Under the pieces are notes generated by a model. It was not told the origin of the DNA and did not search any database. It was given only the letters and a program-made list of their open reading frames with translations. DNA of 36,954 nt from Actinomycetota bacterium (GTDB lineage: Bacteria; Actinomycetota; Geothermincolia; Geothermincolales; RBG-13-55-18): the NCBI GenBank assembly GCA_016931915.1, contig JAFGDU010000008.1, forward strand, positions 1-36,954. Direction: 5' to 3'. Below, one piece after another: positions 30,188-36,954 of the stretch; positions within the stretch are counted from its first letter, which is position 1, and each line of letters opens with the position of its first letter. The position numbers were made by a program, and so were the translations under genes.

Positions 30188-31648
30188 ATGGTCGGTATTA
30201 CATCATTTGGCGGCTACGTGCCCCGCTACCGCCTCAACCGCATGATCGTCTTCGGCAGCATGGGCTGGCTGAACCCGGTGATCATCACCAACGCGAGGGG
30301 CGAGAAAGCCGTCGCCAACTTCGACGAGGACGCCATCACCATGGCCGTGGCCGCGGGGATGGACTGCCTCAGGGGAATAGACCGCTCGACGCTGGACGCG
30401 GTCTATTACGCGAGCACCACCGCCCCCTATAAGGAGAGACAGAATGCAAACATAGTAGCCGGTGCGCTGGGAGCAAGAGAGAATATCCGCACCGCCGATT
30501 TCGCCGCGTCTCTCAAGTCCGGTACCACCGCGCTGCTCTCCGCCCTGGAGTTCGCAGCCGCGAACGAAGGCGCCAAGGCCGTGGTATGCGCTGCTGACTG
30601 CCGCCTGGGAAAGATGGCATCAACCCAGGAGATGGTCTTCGGTGACGGGGGCGGCGCGCTCGCGGTAGGCGATTCCGACGTGATCGCGGAGTACAAGGGC
30701 AGCTACTCGATATCCTACGATTTCGTGGACCACCTGAGGGGAGCGAACACCAAGTACGACCGCATGTGGGAGGAGCGCTGGATCCGCGACCTGGGATACG
30801 GTCAGTTCATCCCGGAGGTGGTCAACGGCCTGTGCGAGAAGTACGGATTGAGCCCCGCCGACTTCGACAAGGTCGTCTATCCCTGCTATTACGGTGGGGC
30901 GCGGAAGAAGATAAATTCCATGTTCGGCGAGGACCCGGCCAAGGTCCAGGACGACATGCTGGCCACGGTGGGCGACACCGGTTCCGGCCATCCCCTGCTG
31001 ATGATGGCAGGGGCGCTGGAGACGGCACAGCCCGGCCAGAAGGTCCTGCTGGTCTCCTTCGGCAGCGGCTGCGATGCCCTGTGGTTCGAGGTCACCGACG
31101 CCATCGCCAAGATGCAGGACGGCCGGGGCGTATCCCGCTGGCTGGCGCGCCGCGCCGAGCTGGACAACTACCAGAAATACCTGGTATGGAGGGGTATGGC
31201 GCCGCCCGAGACGGGCTTGAGGGGCGAGGTGGACAAGGAGACACGCTGGTCCCTGGTGTGGAGGGACCGCAGGTCCATCCTCGGCTTCTGGGGCGGAAAG
31301 TGCAAGGCCTGCGGCGCCCAGCAGTGGCCGGCCAGGCGCATGTGCGTCAACCCGGACTGCGGTGCCATCGACCAGATGGAGCCGGTCTATCTCGCCGAAA
31401 AGGGAGGGACCGTCTTCTCCTACACCGGCGATATGCTGGCCGCTTCCCTCGACCCGCCCGCCGTATACGGCGCCGTAGAGTTCGATGGCGGAGGGAGGAC
31501 GGTGCTGGACTTCACCGACTGCACCGTGGAGGACCTGGAGGTAGGCAACCCCGTCGATTTCAGCTTCCGCATCAAGTATTACGATCCAAAACGCGACATC
31601 ACCAATTACTTCTGGAAAGCCAGGCCCGTGTTAGGGGAGGTGAGCTGA
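30188..31648 (+). CDS. HMG-CoA-synthase-like protein fused to DUF35 OB-fold, 486 aa
   Basis: ATG 30188 is preferred to ATG 30182, since GGGAGG then has a normal spacer. Residues 1-310 have the thiolase-like fold of HMG-CoA synthases (MVGITSFGGYVPRYRL; VVCAADC; GDGGGALAVGD; GDTGSGHPLL). The segment expected to hold the nucleophilic Cys reads FAASLKSGTTAL, and alignment on K-x-G-T puts Leu there. The usual Glu and Asn also seem replaced. From about 365 a DUF35 rubredoxin-like zinc ribbon (Cys372, 375, 386, 391) and OB-fold follow. In archaea DUF35 bridges thiolase and HMG-CoA synthase, and a thiolase gene follows here by one base. It may be a non-catalytic or altered acyl-CoA-handling subunit. 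Confidence 0.88.
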   Translation: MVGITSFGGYVPRYRLNRMIVFGSMGWLNPVIITNARGEKAVANFDEDAITMAVAAGMDCLRGIDRSTLDAVYYASTTAPYKERQNANIVAGALGARENIRTADFAASLKSGTTALLSALEFAAANEGAKAVVCAADCRLGKMASTQEMVFGDGGGALAVGDSDVIAEYKGSYSISYDFVDHLRGANTKYDRMWEERWIRDLGYGQFIPEVVNGLCEKYGLSPADFDKVVYPCYYGGARKKINSMFGEDPAKVQDDMLATVGDTGSGHPLLMMAGALETAQPGQKVLLVSFGSGCDALWFEVTDAIAKMQDGRGVSRWLARRAELDNYQKYLVWRGMAPPETGLRGEVDKETRWSLVWRDRRSILGFWGGKCKACGAQQWPARRMCVNPDCGAIDQMEPVYLAEKGGTVFSYTGDMLAASLDPPAVYGAVEFDGGGRTVLDFTDCTVEDLEVGNPVDFSFRIKYYDPKRDITNYFWKARPVLGEVS

Positions 31649-31649
31649 G

Positions 31650-32855
31650 ATGGCGGAAGGTATCAGGGATAAAGTGGTCATCCTGGGCATGGGATGCACC
31701 AGGTTCGGAGAGCGCTGGGACATGAGCGGGGGCGACCTGCTGGTCGAGGCCTTTACCGACACCCTCGAGGATGCTGGCCTCGAGAAGAAAGACATCGATG
31801 CGGTATGGCTGGGGGTACACATCGATGAGATCAACATCGGCAAGGGCGGCACTTACGCCAGCAACTCCATGCATCTGCCCTTCCTCCCGGTGACCCGGGT
31901 GGAGAACTTCTGCGCCTCGGGGACGGAGGCGTTCCGGGGAGCCACCTACGCCGTGGCCTCTGGGGCGAGCGATATCGCGCTGGCCATCGGGGTCGAGAAG
32001 CTCAAGGATACCGGTTACGGTGGACTGCCCGATTCGCCGGCCTTCGGGCAGGAGATGATCATGGTGGGGCCCAACGCCACCGCTCCGGGCATGTTCGCGC
32101 AGCTGGCGACCGCATACGCTGCCAAGAACAAGATCCCCATGGAAAGGGTCAAGGAAGCCATAACCCACGTATCCTGGAAAAGCCACCAGAACGGCGCCAA
32201 GAACCCCCGCGCGCACCTGCGTCGCGCCGTGACCAAGGAGCAAATCATGGGCTCGCCCATGGTCGCTTACCCACTGGGGCTCTTCGACTGCTGCGGGGTC
32301 TCGGACGGGGCAGCCGCGGCCATCGTGTGCACGCCAGAGACGGCCAAGAAGATCAAGTCCAACATGCCCCTGGTAAAGGTCAAGGCGCTGCAGATCGCGG
32401 TGAGCTCGGGAGAGGAGGCGCAGTACGACAAGTGGGACGGCGCGAGCCTGATGACCACACGTGCTGCCGCGAAGAGGGCATACGAGGAGGCGGGCATCAA
32501 GGACCCGCGCAAGGAGCTCTCCATGATGGAGGTGCACGACTGCTTCTCCATCACCGAGTTGGTGACCATGGAGGACCTCGGCGTATCGCCCGAGGGCGGA
32601 GCGCCCGAAGACGTCTTGGGCGGCTTCTTCGACCTGGACGGGCAGATACCCTGCCAGCCCGACGGCGGCCTGAAGTGCTTCGGGCACCCCATCGGCGCCT
32701 CGGGGTTGAGGATGATATTCGAGATCTACAGCCAGCTCCTGGGGCGCTGGGACGAGGACCGGGCGGTCAAGGACCCCAAGTTCGGCCTCACCCACAACCT
32801 GGGCGGAGTCCCCAACAACAACGTATGCTCCATCGCCATCTTCGGCGTGGACTGA
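31650..32855 (+). CDS. Thiolase (SCP2/archaeal type), 401 aa
   Basis: Acyl-CoA C-acyltransferase fold. The nucleophile is Cys88 in VENFCASGTEAF. His296 lies in the HDCFSITEL motif, and GGLKCFGHPIGASG holds Cys343 and His346, completing the thiolase catalytic set. Length and motifs match the SCP2-like group used with DUF35 proteins. ATG 31650 comes one base after the stop of the HMGCS/DUF35 gene, with GGGGAGG upstream, so the two are co-translated and probably form one complex. The reaction may be thiolytic cleavage or condensation of a beta-keto acyl-CoA; direction and chain length are unknown. A hairpin lies 47 nt downstream. Confidence 0.93.
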   Translation: MAEGIRDKVVILGMGCTRFGERWDMSGGDLLVEAFTDTLEDAGLEKKDIDAVWLGVHIDEINIGKGGTYASNSMHLPFLPVTRVENFCASGTEAFRGATYAVASGASDIALAIGVEKLKDTGYGGLPDSPAFGQEMIMVGPNATAPGMFAQLATAYAAKNKIPMERVKEAITHVSWKSHQNGAKNPRAHLRRAVTKEQIMGSPMVAYPLGLFDCCGVSDGAAAAIVCTPETAKKIKSNMPLVKVKALQIAVSSGEEAQYDKWDGASLMTTRAAAKRAYEEAGIKDPRKELSMMEVHDCFSITELVTMEDLGVSPEGGAPEDVLGGFFDLDGQIPCQPDGGLKCFGHPIGASGLRMIFEIYSQLLGRWDEDRAVKDPKFGLTHNLGGVPNNNVCSIAIFGVD

Positions 32856-32867
32856 TGTAAGTGTGAA

Positions 32868-32895
32868 GAAGTCTGAAGTCTGAAGTCTGAAGTCT
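32868..32895 (+). repeat. Four tandem GAAGTCT heptamers
   Basis: Exact GAAGTCT x4 followed by a partial unit (GAAA), just 3' of the thiolase gene. Probably a slippage product; no other copy is seen in the window. Confidence 0.85.
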
Positions 32896-32901
32896 GAAAT
32901 G

Positions 32902-32925
32902 GCGGGCGCGGGAAACCGCGCCCGC
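32902..32925 (+). terminator. Hairpin after the thiolase gene
   Basis: A perfect 10-bp stem GCGGGCGCGG with a GAAA tetraloop, lacking a T-tract (TCTATGTCC follows). Likely end of the HMGCS/DUF35-thiolase transcript. Confidence 0.55.
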
Positions 32926-33126
32926 TCTATGTCCCGGACCAGCCAGGTTGGATAGGTCGCGTGCCATGCCCCGCAGGTTGGGGCAGGTCCTTGCGTCTTC
33001 ACAGCCGCCTATTCGGACGCCAAAGCAGATGTGCGGTAAAACGGTAGACCCCATCCCCCTTACTAATGCCAGGTGATAGGATATATTATTCCAAGGCGAC
33101 GACCACTCGAAGCGAAAGGAGAGGTC

Positions 33127-33846
33127 ATGACATCCTCGAGGTGGGAGGAGGTCGCGGAGGACTACAATCGCATCTTTCGCAGGGATGCCTATTACTACGA
33201 GATCATGGATACGATCACCGCCAGGCTGGACGCCGGCGAGGGATCCCGTATCCTCGACATGGGCTGCGGAACGGGCAATATAACCGCCCTCCTGAGGGAG
33301 CGTTTTCCGCAGGCTGCCCTATACGGGGTGGATCCCGCCGATAACATGGTCGAGCTGGCCACCGACCGCTTCCGTGACGACGAAAGGGTGGAGATCCGGA
33401 AGGGCGAGGGGACGAGGATCCCCTTCTCCTCGGAGTATTTCGACTACGCGGTCTCTAATCTCGCTTTGCACCACGTCCTGCCCGAGTTGCGCTCCCTTTG
33501 CGCCGCCGAGATCGCCAGGGTGCTCAAGCCCGGCGGCCGCCTGGTGTACTCGGATCTCTTCTGGGACGTTCCGGGGGAGCGCGATGATCCCGAGAGGTGC
33601 AGGGAAGTCATTGACAAGATCGTAGCTTATGCCCTCTACAACCTGGAGCTCGGGGCGCTGGAGATGACGCTGTTCCTCTGCGAGCAGCTACCGCTGCACC
33701 TGGAGGAAAAAGCCGAATATGTGACGGTGGTGGAGGACTGGCTGGGACCCCTGGCCGAGGCGGGATTGACGGATGTGGAGGTCACGATCCCTCATCACCC
33801 GGAGTTCGGGTTCAAGCTCATCCAGGCCAGCAAGCCCGGGTTATAA
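33127..33846 (+). CDS. Class I SAM-dependent methyltransferase, 239 aa
   Basis: ATG 33127 follows AAAGGAG. SAM-binding motif I is ILDMGCGTGN (42-51). GVDPADNMVELA is motif II with the acidic ribose contact. FDYAVSNLALHHV is motif IV, and IARVLKPGGRLVYSDLFW is the post-motif region typical of UbiE/Methyltransf_11 proteins. The last third (LFLCEQLPLHLEEKAEYVTVVEDWLGPLAEAGL) is a variable acceptor-binding part. The acceptor is unknown. The selenoprotein candidate starts 42 nt later on the same strand, so both may share a transcript. Confidence 0.9.
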   Translation: MTSSRWEEVAEDYNRIFRRDAYYYEIMDTITARLDAGEGSRILDMGCGTGNITALLRERFPQAALYGVDPADNMVELATDRFRDDERVEIRKGEGTRIPFSSEYFDYAVSNLALHHVLPELRSLCAAEIARVLKPGGRLVYSDLFWDVPGERDDPERCREVIDKIVAYALYNLELGALEMTLFLCEQLPLHLEEKAEYVTVVEDWLGPLAEAGLTDVEVTIPHHPEFGFKLIQASKPGL

Positions 33847-33888
33847 TACGCCTGAGCCCGAGTTAAGGGATACCAAACGGAGGTAGAT

Positions 33889-34869
33889 ATGGACGAGATA
33901 GTCAACAAGATGATCTCGGCGTTCTCCCGTGTCCGCATCATCACTTACATAAACTGAAACCAGGCGACGTACAGTACCCTGGTAGGGTACCTGGGAGTGG
34001 CGGAGCGCACGTCCGTGAGGGCGGCCTGCCTGCTGGAGGGAGGGGGAGCCAGCCAGGGTTCGACCTGCGGCGTGGTATCGGGGGGATGCATGGCCATAAC
34101 CCTTGCGCACCTGGCGGATATGATCTCCGGGGAGGCCGGCAAGGGCGAGGCCCTCTATGAGCGCCTGCGGGAGTACACGGACTGGTTCGAGAGCGAGTTC
34201 GGGAGCACTATCTGCCGCGAGCGCTGCGGGGCGGAGCTCAGCGAGGTGAGCGGGCTCATCGACTATCTCATCACCGGCAAAGTGATCACCCGCTGCATCG
34301 ATCACATCGGCAAAGCCGTTTCGCGACTGCCGTCTTTCATCAACAGGCCGCTGCAGGGCGATGGTGAGGTCACCGAAATCGACCGCAGGCTGGCTGCGAG
34401 CGGGGGCTACTGCGCGGCCGAGGTGCTGCGGGGCATACGGGAGGACAGCGGCTATGGCAGCCTCTTCCTGGAGCAGTTATCGGTGGCCCTGGACGGCGGC
34501 ATAGGCCTGTCGGGAGGACTTTGCGGTGCGCTGGCGGGAGCTATTCTGCCCATCAGTCTCGTCTGGGGTATCGATCCCAGAAAGGAGGGCCTCGCCGGGA
34601 CCATCGCGGCCTCCATCAGGGGACAGAGCAACCTCTACTTTGACCGTCAGGTGCCGGAGCTATGGGGATTGGCCAGTCTTTTGATGCGAGAGTTCAAGGA
34701 AAGATATGCGTCCCTCGAGTGCAGGGATATCGTTGGTCGCTCCTTTCGCAGCGGGAGCGAGCTGGCCGAGCACATGTCCGCCTCGTCCACCTGCGCGGAG
34801 ATCAAGGCATGGTGCCGCGAGCGCTCGTCGGAGTTGATCGCCGCCAACACCGTCTTCGCGGGGCAGTGA
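33889..34869 (+). CDS. Tandem C_GCAxxG_C_C redox protein, probable selenoprotein (TGA at 33955-33957), 326 aa
   Basis: ATG 33889 has GGAGG five bases upstream. Codon 23 is TGA, but the same frame continues to 34869 and keeps family similarity on both sides. The protein has two C_GCAxxG_C_C domains (putative redox family). Repeat 1 is ITYIN-U-NQATYSTLVGYLG, then GSTCGVVSGG and a C-x3-C (ICRERCG). Repeat 2 has GGYCAAEVLRGI, GGLCGALAGAI and ECRDIVG. The TGA falls where repeat 2 has Cys in GYC. A hairpin 22 nt downstream fits a bacterial SECIS. Selenoprotein members of this family are known. The alternative GTG 33997 has no ribosome site and would lack the redox residue. The 86-aa gene overlaps its stop. 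Confidence 0.85.
33960..33994 (+). promoter_or_regulatory. Candidate bacterial SECIS element
   Basis: Lower stem CCAGG/CCTGG (33960-33964 with 33990-33994), a 10-nt asymmetric internal loop, upper stem TACCC/GGGTA and apical loop TGGTA (33980-33984). The loop starts 22 nt after the TGA and has G at position 2, within the usual limits for bacterial SECIS (16-37 nt). Confidence 0.72.
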
Positions 34870-35129
34870 TGGAGAGGCGGCCTGCGCGGGAAACGGACCT
34901 GCTGAAGCTGGTGGACCGCTACAAGGCGATGCTGGACGACATCGCCCGCTACAAGATGCGCGGAGCGGCCCTGGGGGGATCCCCCGCCGCCAGGAGAAAG
35001 ATGAAACATGAGCTCGATACGAAAACGAGGGAGGCGGAGGAGCTGGAACGGGAGATAGACGAATTGCGGGCCAGGATCATGGCCAGGGAGGCAGAGATAC
35101 GCAAGCTGGGAAAGCGCGAGCTGCCTTGA
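34869..35129 (+). CDS. Small coiled-coil protein, 86 aa
   Basis: ATG 34869 overlaps the stop of the C_GCAxxG_C_C gene by one base (TGATG), so it is translationally coupled to it. The C-terminal half is a long charged helix with heptad-like spacing (RKMKHELDTKTREAEELEREIDELRARIMAREAEIRKLGK). The N-terminus is ERRPARETDLLKLVDRYKAMLDDI. It has no cysteine, membrane segment or signal peptide. I know no family. Coupling suggests a structural partner of the selenoprotein or a factor acting with it, but that is inference only. Confidence 0.75.
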   Translation: MERRPARETDLLKLVDRYKAMLDDIARYKMRGAALGGSPAARRKMKHELDTKTREAEELEREIDELRARIMAREAEIRKLGKRELP

Positions 35130-35146
35130 AAAGGAGGAAGGAAGGC

Positions 35147-36085
35147 ATGAAGAGCAGGGTTCCGGAGATACTGGGTATCGAGTATCCCATACTGCAGGGG
35201 GGGATGATCTGGGTTTCCGACGCCGCACTGGCGGCGGCGGTATCCGAGGCTGGGGGCCTCGGGGTGATCGGTGCCGGGGGCATGTCGCGAGAGGTAGTGG
35301 AGGAGGAGATCGCCAGGGCCAGGGAGCTCACCTCCAGGCCCTTCGGCGTCAACGTCCCCATCATCAGCCCGTTCGCGCAGGACATCTTCGAGGCCGCTTC
35401 CACCCTGGGGGTGCCGGTGCTCACGACCTCGGCCGGCAACCCGCTCACCTTCACTGCCCGGGCCAAGGAGGCGGGCATGAAGGTAGTGCACGTGGTGTCC
35501 AACGTGCGTATGGCCGAGAAGGCCCAGGAGTCCGGGGTGGACGTGATCGTGGCAGAGGGCTACGAGGCGGGGGGGCATAACGGCTTCGACGAGATCACCA
35601 CCATGGTCCTGGTCCCGCAGGTGGTGGACGCCGTCGATGTACCGGTGGTCGCCGCCGGAGGCATAGGTGACGCGAGGGGGATGGTCGCGGCTTTCGCCCT
35701 GGGCGCGGAGGGAGTACAGCTGGGTACCCTATTCCTGGCATCGCGCCAGAGCTCGGCCCACCTTAACTACAAGGAACTGATCGTTAAAGCGAACGACAGG
35801 GGTACCGTGATCACGGGCAGGGCTTTCGGGCCCGTCCGCGTGCTGAAGAACAGGCTCGCGGAAATGATCCTGCAGGCCGAGAGGGAAGGCAGGCCGCCAC
35901 AGGAGATACAGGAGATGATCGGGTCGGGCCGCTCCGTGAAGGCCTGCCTTGAGGGGGACCTGGAGGAAGGCTCCTTCATGTGTGGCCAGATAGCGGGGAT
36001 GGTCACGGAGATGAGGGACGTCAAGGAGATCATCGCGGGTTTGATGGCAGGGTACGAGGAGATCGCTTCCGGACTCTCCGGTTGA
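35147..36085 (+). CDS. Nitronate monooxygenase / FabK-like flavoprotein, 312 aa
   Basis: FMN TIM-barrel enzyme of PF03060. ILGIEYPILQGGMIWVSD (8-25) is the conserved N-terminal strand. Flavin phosphate contacts lie in AAGGIGDARGMVAAFALGAEGVQLGTLFL (169-197). His144 sits in EAGGHNGF, the position of the catalytic or conserved His. ATG 35147 is set by AAGGAGG; TTG 35126 lies in the end of the preceding gene. Family members oxidise nitronates or reduce enoyl thioesters (FabK); the sequence alone does not separate these. The neighbouring acyl-CoA genes make enoyl reduction plausible. It follows the 86-aa gene by 17 nt. Confidence 0.9.
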   Translation: MKSRVPEILGIEYPILQGGMIWVSDAALAAAVSEAGGLGVIGAGGMSREVVEEEIARARELTSRPFGVNVPIISPFAQDIFEAASTLGVPVLTTSAGNPLTFTARAKEAGMKVVHVVSNVRMAEKAQESGVDVIVAEGYEAGGHNGFDEITTMVLVPQVVDAVDVPVVAAGGIGDARGMVAAFALGAEGVQLGTLFLASRQSSAHLNYKELIVKANDRGTVITGRAFGPVRVLKNRLAEMILQAEREGRPPQEIQEMIGSGRSVKACLEGDLEEGSFMCGQIAGMVTEMRDVKEIIAGLMAGYEEIASGLSG

Positions 36086-36124
36086 TGATCGGCCGGAAAA
36101 GAGGGATGCAGGGGTCTAGCATAT

Positions 36125-36862
36125 ATGAAGCTGGAAAAGAAAGCCTACTCGGCCATATACGAGAGAGAGGAAGAACACTGGTGGTTCCTGGGGCGGCGCA
36201 GGGTGCTGGCGGCGTTGCTCGAGAACCTCGCCCCCCCCGGCGATTGGCGGGTTCTGGATGTGGGGTGCGGCACGGGCGGCAACTTCGCTTTTCTGGACGC
36301 CTACGGGCAGGTGGAGGGATGTGACTATTCCGAGGAGGCCATCCGCTTCTGCCTCATGAGGGGGACACACCCCGTGCAGGTGGCGAGCATTTACGAGCTC
36401 CCTTACGATGGCGCCTCCTTCGATCTCGTCACCTGTCTCGACGTCATAGAGCACCTCCGCCTCGACCTCCCGGCGTTCCGGGAGTTGGGCAGGGTGCTGA
36501 AGAAGGGAGGCTATCTCCTGGCTACCCTGCCGGCGGGACCGCACCTTTACAATGACTTCGATTGCCTGGCGGGCCACCTGCGACGCTATACCAGGAGAGA
36601 GATAGGGGAGCTGCTGGCAGAGAGCGGTTTCACGCCGCTCAGGCTCACCTGCTACACGACGCTCGTACACCCCGTGATCCGCTATTACATGTGGAGGGGC
36701 AATATCACCAGCGGACGCAACAGGTACACCAGTGGCATGGAGACGGTGATCCCCTCGTCGAACCGGGTCCTGGTGTGGATGCAGGCCCTTGAGGCCAGGA
36801 TCATCTCCCGCCGGGACCTCCGCAGGGGCACCTCCGTGGTCGTCCTGGCGGTTAAAGAATAG
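36125..36862 (+). CDS. Class I SAM-dependent methyltransferase, 245 aa
   Basis: ATG 36125 has a weak ribosome site; no better one is seen. N-terminal YEREEEHWWFLGRRR is the lead-in common to a group of methyltransferases often found with polysaccharide or lipid genes. Motif I is VLDVGCGTGGNF. GCDYSEEAI marks motif II. FDLVTCLDVIEHL is the motif IV region, and RVLKKGGYLLATLPAGPHLYNDFD follows. The C-terminal 70 residues include a hydrophobic patch (TLVHPVIRYYMW) that may touch a lipid acceptor. Acceptor unknown. An inverted repeat begins 15 nt after the stop, and the window ends soon after. Confidence 0.9.
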   Translation: MKLEKKAYSAIYEREEEHWWFLGRRRVLAALLENLAPPGDWRVLDVGCGTGGNFAFLDAYGQVEGCDYSEEAIRFCLMRGTHPVQVASIYELPYDGASFDLVTCLDVIEHLRLDLPAFRELGRVLKKGGYLLATLPAGPHLYNDFDCLAGHLRRYTRREIGELLAESGFTPLRLTCYTTLVHPVIRYYMWRGNITSGRNRYTSGMETVIPSSNRVLVWMQALEARIISRRDLRRGTSVVVLAVKE

Positions 36863-36876
36863 GGGGCCAGCCCTCA

Positions 36877-36939
36877 ACATTCAACGTGATCACCCACGTG
36901 AGTGATCAGAAGATACCTTCTCCGGATCAAGTTGAATGT
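36877..36939. repeat. 63-nt inverted-repeat element at the right end
   Basis: Outer arms ACATTCAAC (36877-36885) and GTTGAATGT (36931-36939) are exact. An inner pair TGATCAC/GTGATCA lies at 36887-36893 and 36902-36908. It may be a terminator-like or mobile non-coding element. Confidence 0.5.
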
Positions 36940-36954
36940 GGATATATATAGTAG

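Noticed and set aside
32868..32895. CRISPR or functional direct repeat
   Set aside because: Only four contiguous 7-mers without spacers; it is a simple tandem repeat.
33889..33957. Pseudogene or a 22-aa peptide ended by TGA
   Set aside because: A single TGA at the conserved Cys column with a SECIS-like hairpin, and an otherwise intact 326-aa frame, argue for Sec. Pseudogenisation would usually leave other defects. It remains possible if the genome lacks Sec genes.
33997..34869. A separate gene starting at GTG 33997
   Set aside because: It has no proper ribosome site. The upstream frame with a strong one is in phase and adds the conserved first motif once the TGA is read as Sec.

Overview
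This window is high-GC bacterial DNA with dense, mostly operonic genes, frequent GTG and TTG starts and strong AGGAGG-type ribosome binding sites. The gene set points to an anaerobic or microaerophilic, chemoheterotrophic organism: tungsten-type aldehyde ferredoxin oxidoreductase, EtfAB, FixCX, a CCG-type Fe-S protein, rubrerythrin, ferritin and acyl-CoA enzymes. An uncultured anaerobic actinomycetote is my best guess. This is inference from style and content; no rRNA gene is present to confirm it.

Layout. 1-6.3 kb, mostly minus strand: the 5' part of a crotonase, a 2TM protein, a plus-strand pentapeptide-repeat protein, an unknown protein, a GMC oxidoreductase with a small partner, an unknown small protein and an MFS transporter. 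6.5-12.8 kb, mostly plus: an alpha/beta hydrolase, a TetR regulator with a perfect 16-bp palindrome before its start, a multi-spanning membrane protein, a crotonase, an SHMT-like PLP enzyme (minus) and a FAD oxidoreductase. 13.2-17.4 kb: rubrerythrin, a second 2TM protein, and an amidohydrolase-AOR operon. 17.9-26.7 kb, all minus: a redox locus transcribed as etfA, etfB, an unknown 129-aa protein, a GlcD-like flavoprotein, a CCG Fe-S protein, a second FAD_binding_4 flavoprotein, then fixC-like and fixX-like genes. 27.4-36.9 kb, all plus: ferritin, radical SAM protein, small Cys protein, HMG-CoA-synthase-like/DUF35 fusion, thiolase, methyltransferase, a tandem C_GCAxxG_C_C protein, a coiled-coil protein, a nitronate monooxygenase-like enzyme and a second methyltransferase.

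The most striking observation is at 33889-34869. A gene with a strong ribosome binding site has an in-frame TGA at codon 23. The TGA sits where the second internal repeat of the same protein has its conserved Cys, and a SECIS-like hairpin with a UGGUA loop lies 22 nt after it. This is very probably a selenoprotein that simple gene calling would truncate.

The redox locus could be a flavin-based electron-transfer system: substrate oxidation by one or two FAD_binding_4 dehydrogenases, through the CCG Fe-S protein and EtfAB, to a FixCX-type quinone or ferredoxin module. Its substrate is unknown. The long intergenic regions near 12.8-13.1 kb and 17.45-17.83 kb are diverged copies of one composite non-coding element in opposite orientations. 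It is built from ~97-nt modules with conserved ends and variable hairpin cores, plus a repeat of the kind whose translation reads CEERSDVA.
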